Shown here one piece after another: positions 22,320 through 32,500 of a stretch of 32,500 nt of DNA (positions within the stretch are counted from its first letter, which is position 1; the number at the start of each line of letters is the position of its first letter). A model generated the notes under the pieces. It did not search any database. It saw nothing but the letters and a program-made list of their open reading frames with translations, and had not been told where the DNA came from. The DNA is from Cristatella mucedo (Eukaryota > Bryozoa > Phylactolaemata > Cristatellidae). The translations under genes and the position numbers were made by a program. Where the stretch lies: assembly GCA_009760855.2 (NCBI GenBank), contig WPIO01000121.1, forward strand, positions 527,501 to 560,000, read 5' to 3'.

Positions 22320-25083
22320 CAATAAAAATAATAATAATGTACTTGATAAAGCGCCCTCAGAGAACTTAATCTCTTTCTGGGCGCTTAACATTTGCTGCAA
22401 AGTGAAATACAATTGAATGATAATTAAAATCATGCTTGAAAAACAAACAAAATGAATAGTATGGTTAGAGGTGACATGCACAGGGTCAGCATGCAAATGT
22501 GGTTAGTGGCAGCATGCACGGTGTCAGCACGCATAAGCACATCAAGGACGAATCACAGGGACCCGCTAAATGCTGTCCTTATTAGGTGTGTTTTTGGTTC
22601 CTTTTAAATGTAGTCAGGTCGGGAATGTTCTGACGCAGGTCGGGAGGGAGTTCCAGGCTTTGGGAGCATACGAAATAAATGCACGGTCTCCAAAGGATTT
22701 AAGGCTTGTACGAGGTATTTCCAGACTGTTCGATTCCAAAAAGCGGGTGGTACGATGCTTGGCCTGATGGGGTGGTATATCTGAGAGATAGGCTGGAGCC
22801 ATAAAATGAAGGGACCTAAGAGTGAGCGACGAAACCTTGAAGTCAAACCGTTGCTTGATTGGTAGCCAGTGCAGGTCGGCGAGAAGTGGAGTAATGTGGC
22901 AACTGCGACGCTCACGACAGACAAGTCTAGCTGCCGAGTTTTGCACCAGCTGCAATCGCCTGATCGCACATGCTGGTAGGCCAGTAAGCAGTGAGTTGCA
23001 CAAGTCGAGACGGGATATCACGAATGCATGGACCATCTTAGATATGGTATCTTTATCTAAACAAGCCCTAATTTTAGCAATGTTATGAAGCTGAAAATAG
23101 GCAGATTTGACTGTGGAGCTGATGTGGTCGTCTAACAGGAGGTCGCTTTGGAATATGACACCTAGATTAAGAGCTGATTCAACTGGAGATATGCTGGCAG
23201 AGCCAATTTTGAAAGTCAGCCTTTCCAATCTCTGAATCACACTGGGTTTGCCCATAACTAGTAAGTTAGTTTTATCATCGTTTAGTTTTAGAAAATTTGC
23301 TGCCATCCATGTGCGGATGTCATCAATGCATGAAGCAAGGGAGTTGAGAGAATTTGAGGTGCTCGAAGGGTGGGAGGGATCAAAGCAAAGGTACAACTGA
23401 GTGTCATCCACATAAAAGTGAAAGCCTAGATTGTGCTTGGCAATCACATCAGCAAGAGGGAGAGTATAAACCGTGAATAGAACCGGACCTAGGACAGAGC
23501 CCTGAGGTACTCCATATTTTAGAGGTACTTCCGATGATGCTTGTCCATTCACGTCAATACTCGGGAGTCTCCCACTGAGATAGGACCTGAACCATTGCAG
23601 AGCAGTGCCAGTGATGCCCAGGCGTGATGAGAGGCGCTCTAGAAGTACTTTGTGATCGATGATATCAAAAGCTGCCGAAAGATCGAGCAAAACAAGAAGA
23701 GACACTCTACCCATGTCTGCATTCCTAAGTAGGTCGTTGCATACCCGAAGCAATGCTGACTCTGTGGAGTGATTAGCTCTAAAGCCAGACTGGAACTTAC
23801 TAGCAAGGTGTGAAGTTTCTATATACGAGTTCAGCTGGTCTGACGCGACCCATTCCAGTGTCTTTGATAGGTATGGTAGATGGGAGACTGGGCGGTAGTT
23901 GCTTAAGTTCTCTTGGTCTAGTGTAGCTTTCTTGAGAAGTGGCCTGACTACAGCTTTTTGGAAAGGTGCTGGGACCTGATCTGAGGCTAATGACATATTA
24001 ATGATGTTGGTTATGCATGGCAGCAGCAGATCAAAGCAACGTAGGAGCAGGACAGTGGGAATAGGGTCCAGTGGACTTGTTGTCTTCTTTGATTGAGATA
24101 CGAACTTTAGGACTCGATCACTAGTGACCTGCTTAAATGCAGACATTGAGGCGCAGCCAGGAACCGAGAAACAGCATTCTAGTGGGAAGGTTGTCATCGC
24201 AGAGATGGATTCTCTGATCTTGTCTATCTTCTGCACATAGAATCGAGAGAAGCGATCAGCTAGATCATCACAAGAATCATCAGGTAAGGAGCTAACCTGA
24301 GAACAGTTGAGGAGATGGTTCATTGTCGACATCAGCATTTTTTGATGGTCCATCTGTGATTCAACAATGTTTTTATAAAAGCTAGACTTGGCCTTTGATA
24401 GGATCGATTGGTATGACCTACAGTAGTCTTCATATGCCTGTCGATGGACAGTTAGTCCGGATCTTTTGTATGCCTTTTGAAGCTTTCGTTTAGTAGACTT
24501 GGCTAGTTTAATGTCTGTGGTAAACCATAGGCCGTCTGGGTGGGGGCGCACAGTGCGCTTTATCAGAGGTGCAAACTTGTCGAGCGTGTCAGCTAGTGTC
24601 GTGTTGTAGCTATCTATCAATGATGACAGATCGGAGGGAGGATTGAGCAGCAGAGGTGAAGCAGATATTCTCGCACGAACAGCATGGATGTCAAGGGTCT
24701 TGAGGTTTCGCGATTCACAGATCATTTTAGAGGAGGATGTTGGCACACACTCTAGATTGAAGGAGATCTGCATGTGGTCAGATAAGCAGGATTTGGTAAT
24801 AATTGGTGATGGCAAAGTGCAGTTGTATGAGAAAATCTGGTCGAGTGTGTGACCCTTGATGTGGGTAGGGCCATGCACATGAGCCACAAGAGACAATGAG
24901 TCAGTCAATGCACGAAATTCGGTGCTGAAAGCGTCAGATAAGTTATCAAAGTGAACGTTGAAATCACCCATAACGAGTCAGGATCGATTTCTTGCACCCA
25001 GAATCGAAATGAGATCGGAGAAATCTGAGATAAAGGAGGATTTGGTACCTGGTTGGCGATAGACTACTGCCCCAAAATATAAA
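22320..25083 (-). mobile_element. L2-clade LINE, longest copy (A)
   Basis: A minus-strand element with its 3' end at the low coordinate. An (AAT)n tail lies at about 22328-22338, followed by the 8-bp terminal hairpin (GCGCCC with GGGCGC), a 3' UTR of roughly 230 bp, and a long ORF2 covering the end of the APE endonuclease, RT and C-terminal region. The 5' end is truncated inside the endonuclease domain near 25083. There is no LTR. Organisation and motifs fit the L2/CR1 group. Confidence 0.9.
22614..24971 (-). CDS. L2-type ORF2 (APE endonuclease end + reverse transcriptase), 785 codons
   Basis: Encodes the retrotransposon replicase that nicks DNA and copies its own RNA at the nick. The frame starts mid-domain at an internal Met. 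The APE motifs GDFNVH (residues 2-7) and SDH (64-66) are present. RT blocks follow: NYRPVS (358-363), FQSGFRANHSTESA (393-406), LDLSAAFDIIDH (429-440), GVPQGSVLGP (487-496), and the catalytic box FYVDDTQL (519-526), which is FYADD in the copy at 28872-30152. The C-terminal LADLHWLPIKQR block is typical of the L2/CR1 group. In-frame sequence continues upstream through one TGA to about 25083 (YRQPGTKSSF block). At the other end, a 1-base deletion near 22622-22630 relative to sibling copies cuts the frame after CVRTFPT. It is probably not autonomous today, yet relatively young given its long open frame. Confidence 0.85.
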   Translation of the reverse strand: MGDFNVHFDNLSDAFSTEFRALTDSLSLVAHVHGPTHIKGHTLDQIFSYNCTLPSPIITKSCLSDHMQISFNLECVPTSSSKMICESRNLKTLDIHAVRARISASPLLLNPPSDLSSLIDSYNTTLADTLDKFAPLIKRTVRPHPDGLWFTTDIKLAKSTKRKLQKAYKRSGLTVHRQAYEDYCRSYQSILSKAKSSFYKNIVESQMDHQKMLMSTMNHLLNCSQVSSLPDDSCDDLADRFSRFYVQKIDKIRESISAMTTFPLECCFSVPGCASMSAFKQVTSDRVLKFVSQSKKTTSPLDPIPTVLLLRCFDLLLPCITNIINMSLASDQVPAPFQKAVVRPLLKKATLDQENLSNYRPVSHLPYLSKTLEWVASDQLNSYIETSHLASKFQSGFRANHSTESALLRVCNDLLRNADMGRVSLLVLLDLSAAFDIIDHKVLLERLSSRLGITGTALQWFRSYLSGRLPSIDVNGQASSEVPLKYGVPQGSVLGPVLFTVYTLPLADVIAKHNLGFHFYVDDTQLYLCFDPSHPSSTSNSLNSLASCIDDIRTWMAANFLKLNDDKTNLLVMGKPSVIQRLERLTFKIGSASISPVESALNLGVIFQSDLLLDDHISSTVKSAYFQLHNIAKIRACLDKDTISKMVHAFVISRLDLCNSLLTGLPACAIRRLQLVQNSAARLVCRERRSCHITPLLADLHWLPIKQRFDFKVSSLTLRSLHFMAPAYLSDIPPHQAKHRTTRFLESNSLEIPRTSLKSFGDRAFISYAPKAWNSLPTCVRTFPT

Positions 25084-26382
25084 GTCCATAATCAAGAGTT
25101 TTTGATTTAATTCCGATATACTTTGTGCAAGAAGTTGTTCTTTACTAGCGCTGGCTGATTTTAGCTTGCATTTTGACTACTTAACTAACGTTTCGCACGC
25201 CAATTTCCGCACACTAACTGACAAATTTTCTCGTGGATCTTGACATACATATTAATTCTGACGACGATCAGTTGCATTCGTTGCTTAAAACTTCAGAATA
25301 GGCTGTATGGACCAATACAGTACTCTTACCTAGCAGACTTTGGATCCTATATGTTAGCGAATTTCCTTAAACTTTACGTCGACTAGTTGGAGCTACAACT
25401 CATAGGACACCCAAAGCCTGTGGCTCGACTATAGAACTTTACTTTTCTAATAGGGGATTCAGTTGTGAAATTTTCACCCAAGCTCTCGGAAATTTTATTA
25501 GTCTTCTTTGAAGGCTGCTAAATTTCGAAATTTGTAATAAAAAAACGGCATCCAATGCTAGTCGTCACATCCGATGTGCATTGACGATTAGGGCCCGTCT
25601 ACGATGGGGACATGCAAAGCCAAAGCTTATCTAGCTTCGTGGTTTTGTCTCGGCTAAATGGTTTCAATTTCATTTTGGCTAAGCTTTCAATTAAAGCACG
25701 CTTCTCCGTTGCAGCTGTTGATGAACATGGCTGCAAGGCTAGCTAACAAATCCGAGAGGTTTGAACACATGTCTCTTTCGATGAAGGGCCGATCTATCTA
25801 TGGATTGATGGATACAGAGAAAAGTGCTTACGCTGAGCCACAAGATAAAACTTGTGCTTGGCTCCTTCGTACCGAACTGAACTGACTGTAGGAACTGCAG
25901 GTGACAGTCAGATTTACAGACGCTAGATATGTAACATTTCAAGAGCTGCGTCATCGTGTGTGACGATCGCTTGCATGCTCACAACACCCTGGAAGACGCT
26001 GGGCTGTTGCTCGCAACCACCTTCCTTCGATAATCGATCGAGAACTATTGGGATTCGTAGACGCCGGCATCGAGACTGTCGGCCATTTTGCCGCCACTCT
26101 GTTTAACCCCCTCTTTAGCGTTTGCTTGACGTGGAAAATAGCCGAGCTGCACCGAAGCCTAAGTAGCAGTCATCTTTTCCGGTTGCTTCGGCCGATTGTG
26201 GCAGACGCACTCGGGTGCAAGTAATAGGTGGAAGTTGATTCCTTGCGGCATGGGTGTTGTTTCGAGTCAGTTTAGAGGGCATAATGATTATTTGATAGGA
26301 CAGTTTTGAGAGGTTGCTCCGGGCTAAACTCTAACTCCGGAGCAAACCAATTGGAGCTGCTGCTGGAGTCAGGCAATTTCGC
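25084..26382. other. No supported gene
   Basis: Spacer between the L2 copy and the 3' end of the right-hand lectin gene. Short frames only, with no recognised domain or repeat. Confidence 0.55.
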
Positions 26383-26388
26383 TTTATT
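26383..26388 (-). promoter_or_regulatory. Candidate polyadenylation signal AATAAA
   Basis: TTTATT on plus, so AATAAA on minus, about 450 bp past the stop codon at 26835. It would serve the right-hand PAN/lectin gene. Support is positional only. Confidence 0.35.
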
Positions 26389-26834
26389 TATATTAGATTG
26401 ACAGCAATGACAAGAGTGTGCATGCTATGACAAGGATTATTGATAATGCTGACCTAGATGCACACGTAAGGTCGTTATGGTAGAGGATTACAGTTGTCCT
26501 ATAGTGCACACAATAGCGTCCTCTGGATAAAAAACCTTGCAAAAATTGCTGTATAAAGGGCTAGATGGAACCAGTAGGCAGAATGGCATCTCGCTTTTTT
26601 ACTGCCGAACTCATGCTGATGGCTGCCTTAGGGACGGGCGCAAGTGTCACTACAGTTATCACAGGTCAGTGTCGGCGAGTCATGTACTCAGATGCATGTT
26701 GGCGATCGGTGACGCCGAACGTCCACACCAAAGAGGCTCTCGGAGCCACACTTGAAAATACAGTGGTAGCAGAGCGATCTCGTTGGCGGCGTCGTCATCG
26801 GCTGGGACGGTTGCCCGGTTAGCATTCGCATCGG

Positions 26835-27076
26835 CTAGAGCAAAGCTCCATAGACGGCCATCTCGGCTAAGTTGAATTTGTCGTCGCCGTTGGACGCTGG
26901 CGTCATGATTTGTATGCTCACGTATCTTCCAACCGTAGAACATGGGCATGTAAAGTTAACGGTCTGACAGTCCTCCATCTCTCCAATAAAGTGGGCGCAC
27001 AGTGATCCATTGAAGAAACCGGAAACGGGAGTCGGGATCGAGCCGACGCGCAAATCGTAGTCTTTCGCCCGAAAAC
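26835..27076 (-). CDS. F5/8 type C (fucolectin-like) domain, second half; terminal exon
   Basis: The last coding exon of the right-hand gene. It starts after an acceptor (CCGTTTAG, AG ending at 27077) in phase 1 and ends with a stop at 26835. The encoded residues complete a fucolectin/F5-8C jelly-roll: AKDYDLRVGS, then CAHFIGEMEDC, VNFTCPCSTVGRYVSIQI, and the characteristic closing strand FNLAEMAVYGA. The cysteines and the GRYV and L-x-E-x-x-VYG signatures are those of the eel-fucolectin/tachylectin-4 family, which binds fucose and other glycans outside the cell. N-glycosylation sequons NGS and NFT are present. Joined to the exon at 30437-30637 the frame is continuous. An upstream extension to 27173 without splicing is open but lacks domain similarity. 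Confidence 0.8.
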
Positions 27077-27603
27077 CTAAACGGAGCCGGAGGCAATCGA
27101 ACGGCTGCTCCGTGAGTTGCCGGCGTGGACGACGGTCGATTGACGACGTTAGCTCGTCCTTGTGGTGGGCCATGCCGAGCCACTCGCTAGCAGGGATGGA
27201 GTAGTGCTATCAGGCGGCTCGCAAGAGCGCTTCGACTGGCTGTGGCAAGCGAGACGAGGAATGATGCGGACGGCATTCCTAAGTCTAGGAGTAGTTAAGT
27301 GCTGGCGAGCGGGAGCTAAGCGAAGGCTCGTCGCTTCCATGGAGGACAAACAAGATGTTCTGTCTTTCCAGCCAACCTCTGACTATCCACAGGAATTGTG
27401 TACCTTCACGTTCACTTGTTCACTCATTCATCAAAATGCTCAGCATTAGTAAAAAAATGACACCCGTTCTGCCAACGAGCGTGATGTCGGTCGCCAAGGC
27501 AGCTGGGTACTCAAGAAGTAGTGGTCAAGCTGTGGCTGCTGCATTCAATCGAACCAGGCACCTTGTCTCGAAGCGTCAAGGCTGACTACCGTAGTGTTTA
27601 GAT

Positions 27604-28225
27604 GGATCTGGCTGCCCTAGGCTTTTCTGTAGTGAGCGTCAGAGTTGCCACGTTAATCCACTTCTCGCCGACCTGCACTGGCTACCAGTCAAGCAACGGA
27701 TTGACTTCAAGGTTTTGTCGCTCACTTTTAGGTCCCTTTACTCTATGGCTCCAACCTATCTCTCAGATATACTACCCCATCAGGCCAAGCATCGTACCAC
27801 CCGCTTTTCGGAATTCAACAGTCTACAAATACTTCGTACAAACCTCAAATCCTTTGGAGACCGTGCATTTAGTTCGTATGCTCCCAAAGCCTGGAAATCC
27901 CTCCCGACCTGCGTCAGAACATCCCATGACCTGACCACATTTAAAAGGAACTTAGAAACACACCTATTTAGGACCGCATTTGTGGGTCCCTGTGATTCGT
28001 CCTTGATGTGCTTATGGGTGCTGACACTGTGCATGCTGCCACTAACCACATTTGCATGCTGATCCTGTGCATGTCACCCCTAACCATATTATTCACTGTG
28101 TTTGTTTATCAAGCATGATTTAACTCACCATTCAATTGCATTTTCCTTTGCAGCAAATGTAAAGCGCCTAGAAAGAGATTAAGTTCTCTGAGGGCGCTTT
28201 ATCAAGTGTATTATTATTAGTATTG
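27604..28225 (+). mobile_element. L2-clade LINE, 5'-truncated copy D
   Basis: Plus-strand 3' fragment. The ORF2 end (ADLHWLPVKQR, CVRTSHDLTTFKRNLETHLF) is still open for about 110 codons and is followed by the 3' UTR. The clean terminal hairpin has AAAGCGCC (28161-28168) and GGCGCTTT (28193-28200), enclosing AGAGATTAAGTTCTCT. The tail is ATTATTATTAGTA. It lies antisense within the lectin-gene intron. Confidence 0.85.
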
Positions 28226-28407
28226 CCCTGTTTGAGTTCACGTTCAGTAACCTTTGCTAAGGTTTTTCTCAAGCTTCTGTGTTCATTTGACGGTTTCGAC
28301 TCAGCGATGTTGGTAGAAGGATTGAACAGCCAAGTACCACTCGACACCACACCCACAGGGCTCAGAATAGTTGGGCCAACAACAGTAGAGACAACCGAAA
28401 GAACCTA

Positions 28408-28606
<199 letters not shown>

Positions 28607-28871
28607 GGCCTGAAGGGAACGACCTGTCAAATGAGCGCTGCCCGACAGACGTTCTCACCGAGCGACCGATCCGTCTCAGCCTGGTTTCCACCTCCACCGC
28701 CTAAACGAGACGCAGGCACACGGATAGCAGCAGCTCGGTGGCTAAGGCCGGCAAGTACCCCTAAGCTGGAGATTTGCGCCGGAGTACTGCTTCCCGTCTG
28801 CGTCTTGTTTAACTCTGTCCGTCTGACAGACTGGCTCCTAACCCGGAAACTGGAGGTCACATGGTTGCATT

Positions 28872-30152
28872 TTAATAATAATAGTGCACTTGATAAACCA
28901 CCCTCAAAGAACTCAATCTCCTTCTAGGCGCTTTACATTTGGTCCAAAGGAAACGCGATTGAGTGGTGAGTAATAATATGCTTGATAAAAAACATGAAAG
29001 ACATGGTTAGGGTTGACATGCACCGGGTCAGGATGCAAGTGTGGTTTGTGGCAGCATGCACAGTGTCAGCACGCATAACTACATGAAGGATGAATCGCAG
29101 GGACCCACTAAATGATGTCCTAAATAGATGTGTTTTTGGTTCCTTTTAAATGTGGTCAGGTCAGGGGATGTTCTGACGCAGGTCGGGAGGGAGTTCCAGG
29201 CTTTGGGAGCATACGAAATAAATGCACGGTCTCCAAAGGATTTAAGGCTTGTACAAGGTATTTCCAGACTGTTCGATTCCGAAAAGCGGGTGGTACGATG
29301 CTTGGCCTGATGGGGTGGTATATCTGAGAGATAGGCTGGAGCCATAGAATGAAGGGACCTAAAAGTGAGCGACGAAACCTTGAAGTCAAACCGTTGCTTG
29401 ACTGGTAGCCAGTGCAGGTCGGCGAGAAGTGGAGTAATGTGGCAACTGCGACGCTCACGACAGACAAGCCTAGCTGCAGAGTTTTGCACCAGCTGTAAGC
29501 GCCTGATCGCACATGCTGGTAGGCCAGCAAGAGGCGAGTTACAGAAGTCCAGTCGGGATGCCACGAATGCATGGACCAACTTAGACGTGGTATCTTTATC
29601 TAAATAAGCCCAAATTTTTAGCAATGTTATGTAGCTGAAAGTGAGCAGATTTGACTGTGGATCTGATGTGGCCGTCTTACGAGAGGTCACTTTGGAACAT
29701 GACACCTAGATTTTGAGCTGATTCAACGGGAGATATGCCGGCAGAGCCAATTTTGAGCGTCAGCCTTTCCATTTTCTGAATCGCACTGAGTTAGCCCATA
29801 GCTATTAAGTTAGGTTTATCATCGTTTAGTTTTAGAAAATTTGCTGCCATCCATGTTCGGAAGTCATCATTACATGCAGCAAGTGAGTTGAGAGAATTCG
29901 AGGTGCTCGAAGGCTGGGAAAGATCAAGGCAAATATGCAACTGAGTGTCATCCGCATAAAAGTGAAAGCCTAGATTGTGCTTGGCAATCACATCAGCCAG
30001 AGGGAGAGTATAAACCGTGAAAAGAACCAGACCTAGCACGGAACCCTGAGGTACGCCATATTTCAGAGGTACCTCAGATGATCTTTGTCCATTCACGTCA
30101 ATACTCAGGAGTCTCCCACTGAGATATGATCTGAACCATTGGAGAGCACTTT
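28872..30152 (-). mobile_element. L2-clade LINE, 5'-truncated copy C
   Basis: Minus-strand copy with an AATAATAAT tail at 28872-28881. The terminal hairpin is worn: the GCGCCC arm has become ACCACCC. The 3' UTR and RT palm-to-C-terminal ORF2 follow. The frames at 29079-29705 and 29791-30096 are separated by frameshifts and substitutions near 29640-29790. The catalytic box reads FYADDTQL here. Similarity to the longest copy stops near 30150, inside the fingers/palm coding region. Confidence 0.85.
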
Positions 30153-30212
30153 AGCCATTATCAGGTGGCCAGTGCTTAGAAGCTTGGGCATTTGTTAAGC
30201 TAAACGTTATAG

Positions 30213-30262
30213 AGCTGGTTTGGTCTATTGGTTAAGGTGCTACCGCCCCAACCAAGGTCCAC
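30213..30262 (+). repeat. Possible tRNA-like SINE head
   Basis: TGGTCTATTGGTTAAGGTGC (30221-30240) resembles a tRNA A box and D arm, with a degenerate B-box-like AAGGTCCACCC at about 30254-30264. A CA/TA microsatellite follows instead of an L2 tail. It could be a SINE remnant or chance. Confidence 0.25.
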
Positions 30263-30289
30263 CCAGAAGCATATGTGATGCGCCTGAAA

Positions 30290-30309
30290 AACACACACAC
30301 ACACATATA

Positions 30310-30371
<62 letters not shown>
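30290..30371. repeat. (CA)n-(TA)n microsatellite
   Basis: CA units at 30290-30305 and then TA units to about 30370, about 65 bp beyond the donor of the F5/8 C exon. Confidence 0.9.
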
Positions 30372-30373
<2 letters not shown>

Positions 30374-30436
30374 AAGAGGCAAGAAGCAGCTGCAAAGCCG
30401 CCGCTTAAGAGCCGCTGGCGCAGCTCAATCACCGAC

Positions 30437-30637
30437 CGCTGTGGCATCGGGCCGTAACTGTAATCATCGAGACCACGTACTGCCAGCCCAGATCGACGGC
30501 AATCCACTGGTTGAGAAACCCCTCCGTGTGAGCGAAGGTGTTGATGTCGCCGTCGAATGCGTACCCAGCATTGCAGCACGATCCTGGCGTAAAGCCAGAT
30601 GTTGAGTCGTACGTTGTTGACTGCCAGGCCGGCTTGT
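30437..30637 (-). CDS. F5/8 type C (fucolectin-like) domain, first half
   Basis: A 201-bp exon on minus after a near-perfect acceptor (TTCTTCTTATCTACAG), phase 1 at both ends. It encodes the opening half of a fucolectin-type F5/8 C domain: KPAWQSTTYDSTSG (the usual K-P-x-x-Q-S-S start), CCNAGYAFDGDINTFAHTEG, and WIAVDLGWQYVVSMITVTARC, the classic W-x-x-VDLG strand. The family fucose motif is H, about 24-26 residues, R-x-D. Here His (AHTEG) and Arg (ARC) are placed right, 26 residues apart, but the Asp position is His, so sugar specificity may differ. It joins the PAN exon upstream through a shared codon giving Asp before KPAW, and the exon at 26835-27076 downstream. The frame is also open upstream of the acceptor to 30872, probably by chance. 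Confidence 0.8.
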
Positions 30638-31066
30638 CTGTAGATAAGAAGAAGCGAAAGATCGCATGGCGTTGAGCGAGCCCACGTTCGGCTGAGCTAG
30701 TCACACGACTAGTTCCGGTAAGCAAGCGTTTTCGTCGCCCACTGTCATTATCAAGTGAAGTCAACATGGATTTAGCTTGCTCGTCGTTTACAGCTAACTG
30801 TTTCTCGCCATTGAATAGTAGTAACAGTAGCGTTCTCTTGTTGACTAACAAACGGCGCAGCATTCTGCTCAATACTCACTCAACGATATGATTCCTGGTT
30901 CTCCGTAGCCTGCAGCAAAAGTGACGCACTTAGAAGCGGGCTCGAGAGCGGACAATCGCACGCCTCGCCCCTGAATGAGGAGGGCATGCCACCGCCATCG
31001 CTAGCATCTCAGCCTCAGCCTTCGAGTTGAGCAGCGATCGACCACTGTGATGGACTGCCTGCAATG

Positions 31067-31068
<2 letters not shown>

Positions 31069-31143
<75 letters not shown>

Positions 31144-31198
31144 AAGGGAGAGAGAGAGGAGAGAGAGAAAGAGGAGAGAGATAGATAGAGATAGAGAA

Positions 31199-31235
<37 letters not shown>

Positions 31236-31259
31236 AAGAGAGAGAGAGAAAGAGAGAGC

Positions 31260-31294
<35 letters not shown>
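31069..31294. repeat. (GA)n purine array, about 226 bp
   Basis: GA dinucleotides with scattered AAAG, GATA and GGGA interruptions. The homopurine tract could form triplex DNA. Arg/Glu and Ser/Leu frames are artefacts. Confidence 0.95.
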
Positions 31295-31297
<3 letters not shown>

Positions 31298-32118
31298 CTC
31301 GAGATCACTCGCAGCAAGTCGGTAGTCGAGTGAAGCTGCAGGGGAGCTGCAGTTTCACGCGACTGCCTCGATGCAAGCCGTTTCCATTTCCGCCGTAGCC
31401 ATTGAGTTTCGCGGCAATCGACTGCTTCGCTCGAGTTGGCGTCGACTTGACAGCATGCCTCGATTTGGTATTTGTTTTAAATTAAATCGATCAAACTTGG
31501 TTAAAATTTATTTAAATCGATTAAAAAAACTTACAATAATTTTACACAATTTCTAAATTGCCTGCTTCGCTCAAGCAAGCGTCAACTGAAGAGGACACCT
31601 TCATTCTTAATTTTTATTATTTTAGCTATGCTAAATTTACTTAAATTAAATTAACTGCTGTGATTCAATACAATTTATTGGGCTAAAAAAAGACTTTAAA
31701 GGAACTTCAAAAGCGTAATGATTCACTTGTGCTCACCTGGGTTTTTTTAGTTTCCTTTCTAATTTTAGTAATTAGTTAACAGTATTAAAATCAGGTGATG
31801 GCAAACCTATCGATTTGCAAAAGTTCCAGAGTGTGCGAGAATCGCCACTCGTCCCACTCAACCCTGTTGTCTGCGCGCCCAGCCACACTGGCGTGCTCAG
31901 GCGACCGCAGACGCCAAGCGCTCGTTCAGCACGATGCTGCACGTGTCGCTCCGTAGCAAGCGCAATCGCTGCCAGCGATATGAAGCTACGTTCGACGTAC
32001 TCAATGAACGAGAGAATGCACGCCCACTCGCTACGCCACGAGATTGTGGTAGTGTAACGTGGTTACTCCTTATTTCAATCGCGCCGCCATCACACTAAAA
32101 TGAATGGAAAGAATGACG

Positions 32119-32220
32119 CACGCACACGCACACACACACACACACACACACGTGCGCGTGCACATATTTATTTGGGGAGTGAGAACGAGAAAACGAGAGA
32201 GAGAGAGAGAGAGAGAGAGA
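32119..32220. repeat. (CA)n and (GA)n runs beside the PAN exon
   Basis: (CA)n lies at about 32119-32151 and (GA)n at about 32195-32220. The GA run sits about 75 bp from the PAN exon, mirroring the GA run at 11868-11906 beside the paralogous exon. Confidence 0.9.
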
Positions 32221-32294
32221 TGCACCCGAACACAGACGCACAGACACATGAACGACAGCGACGGCGGCCTACGACGACGAAGAAAACGACGAAC

Positions 32295-32495
32295 CCGCTT
32301 GTTTCATGTAGAGCAGGTCGTCTGTATTAGATGACAAGACGAGCCGCGACAGCAGGTGACACGCTCCCGCCTCGCCGCGGAAGTAGAAGCCTATGCAGTC
32401 GCTTCGGAGCGCGCAGTCAATGCTGCACTTAACCAGCGACGCTTCGGTCGATGACTGCAGCGTCGCCGCCTTGTCGACGGTGACGCTGGGAAGCG
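32295..32495 (-). CDS. PAN/Apple-domain exon, right gene copy
   Basis: A 201-bp exon on minus near the window edge encoding 67 residues with the four-Cys PAN/Apple core (VKCSIDC, SDCIGFYF, GACHLL). It begins after an AG at 32496-32497 (intron cut by the window end) and stops at 32295 at the same codon position and phase 1 as its paralogue, but with a weak donor (G then GTTCGT). Joined to the exon at 30437-30637, it gives a PAN module followed directly by a fucolectin-like F5/8 C domain. Leader exons must lie beyond the right edge. The product is inferred to be a secreted lectin-like protein. Confidence 0.75.
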
Positions 32496-32500
32496 CTTCA

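Larger units (their letters stand above)
30638..32294 (-). other. Intron between PAN and F5/8 C exons (right gene)
   Basis: About 1.66 kb. It holds a 226-bp (GA)n array (31069-31294), an AT-rich block (about 31470-31800) and the CA and GA runs beside the PAN exon. No further exon or transposon is recognised. Confidence 0.65.

Noticed and set aside
26565-26664. Plus-strand ATG with hydrophobic run and a CAG/GTCAGT donor, near a TATAAAG
   Set aside because: The TATA-like box is only about 14 bp before the ATG, the hydrophobic run contains Glu, and no plus-strand partner exon is found to the right. It lies in the 3' region of the minus-strand gene.
30638-30872. Upstream extension of the F5/8 C exon frame on minus
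   Set aside because: A strong acceptor at 30638, with phase matching the PAN exon, marks the exon start. The extension has no domain similarity.

Overview
This is non-coding-rich animal (metazoan) nuclear DNA. The evidence is spliced extracellular-protein exons with GT-AG borders, long dinucleotide to hexanucleotide arrays, several truncated LINEs with (ATT)n tails, and a tRNA-derived SINE. There is no bacterial-style operon, rRNA or CRISPR. The gene families (PAN/Apple plus fucolectin-type F5/8 C lectin) and the L2-clade LINE suggest an aquatic invertebrate, perhaps a mollusc or other lophotrochozoan. Taxonomy cannot be fixed from the window.

Genes. Two related secreted-protein genes lie on the minus strand. 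The right-hand gene (26835 to beyond 32495) has three visible exons: a PAN/Apple exon (32295-32495), the first half of an F5/8 type C (fucolectin-like) domain (30437-30637), and the second half with the stop codon (26835-27076). The left-hand gene has a paralogous PAN exon (11967-12167) followed by a 1,254-bp threonine-rich mucin-like exon (10279-11532). A possible first exon with a hydrophobic leader lies at 18078-18219, and decayed Ser/Thr/Pro/Ala-rich reading frames lie further downstream (about 7.8-8.7 kb). Every junction that can be called is phase 1, so the exons are interchangeable modules. No F5/8 exon for the left gene was found inside the window.

Mobile DNA. Eight L2-clade LINE copies are present. 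Six are on minus (1405-1822, 1823-2117, 2118-2345, 18850-19735, 22320-25083, 28872-30152) and two on plus (2346-3553, 27604-28225). The longest keeps a nearly intact reverse-transcriptase ORF. A SINE at about 20895-21043 has a tRNA Ser/Leu-like head and carries the same 3' hairpin tail as these LINEs. A dead R2-like element (restriction-like endonuclease class) occupies about 14310-16885 on plus; its RT domain is interrupted by a 22-bp tandem repeat.

Simple repeats dominate much of the rest: (GCAGAC)n at 3.6-4.2 kb, (CA)n at 5.1 kb, TA/CA mixtures at 12.8-13.1 kb, (TA)n at 13.6-13.8 and 17.4 kb, (TCTA)n at 28.4 kb and (GA)n at 31.1 kb. Most of the remaining intergenic and intronic DNA shows no gene I can support.
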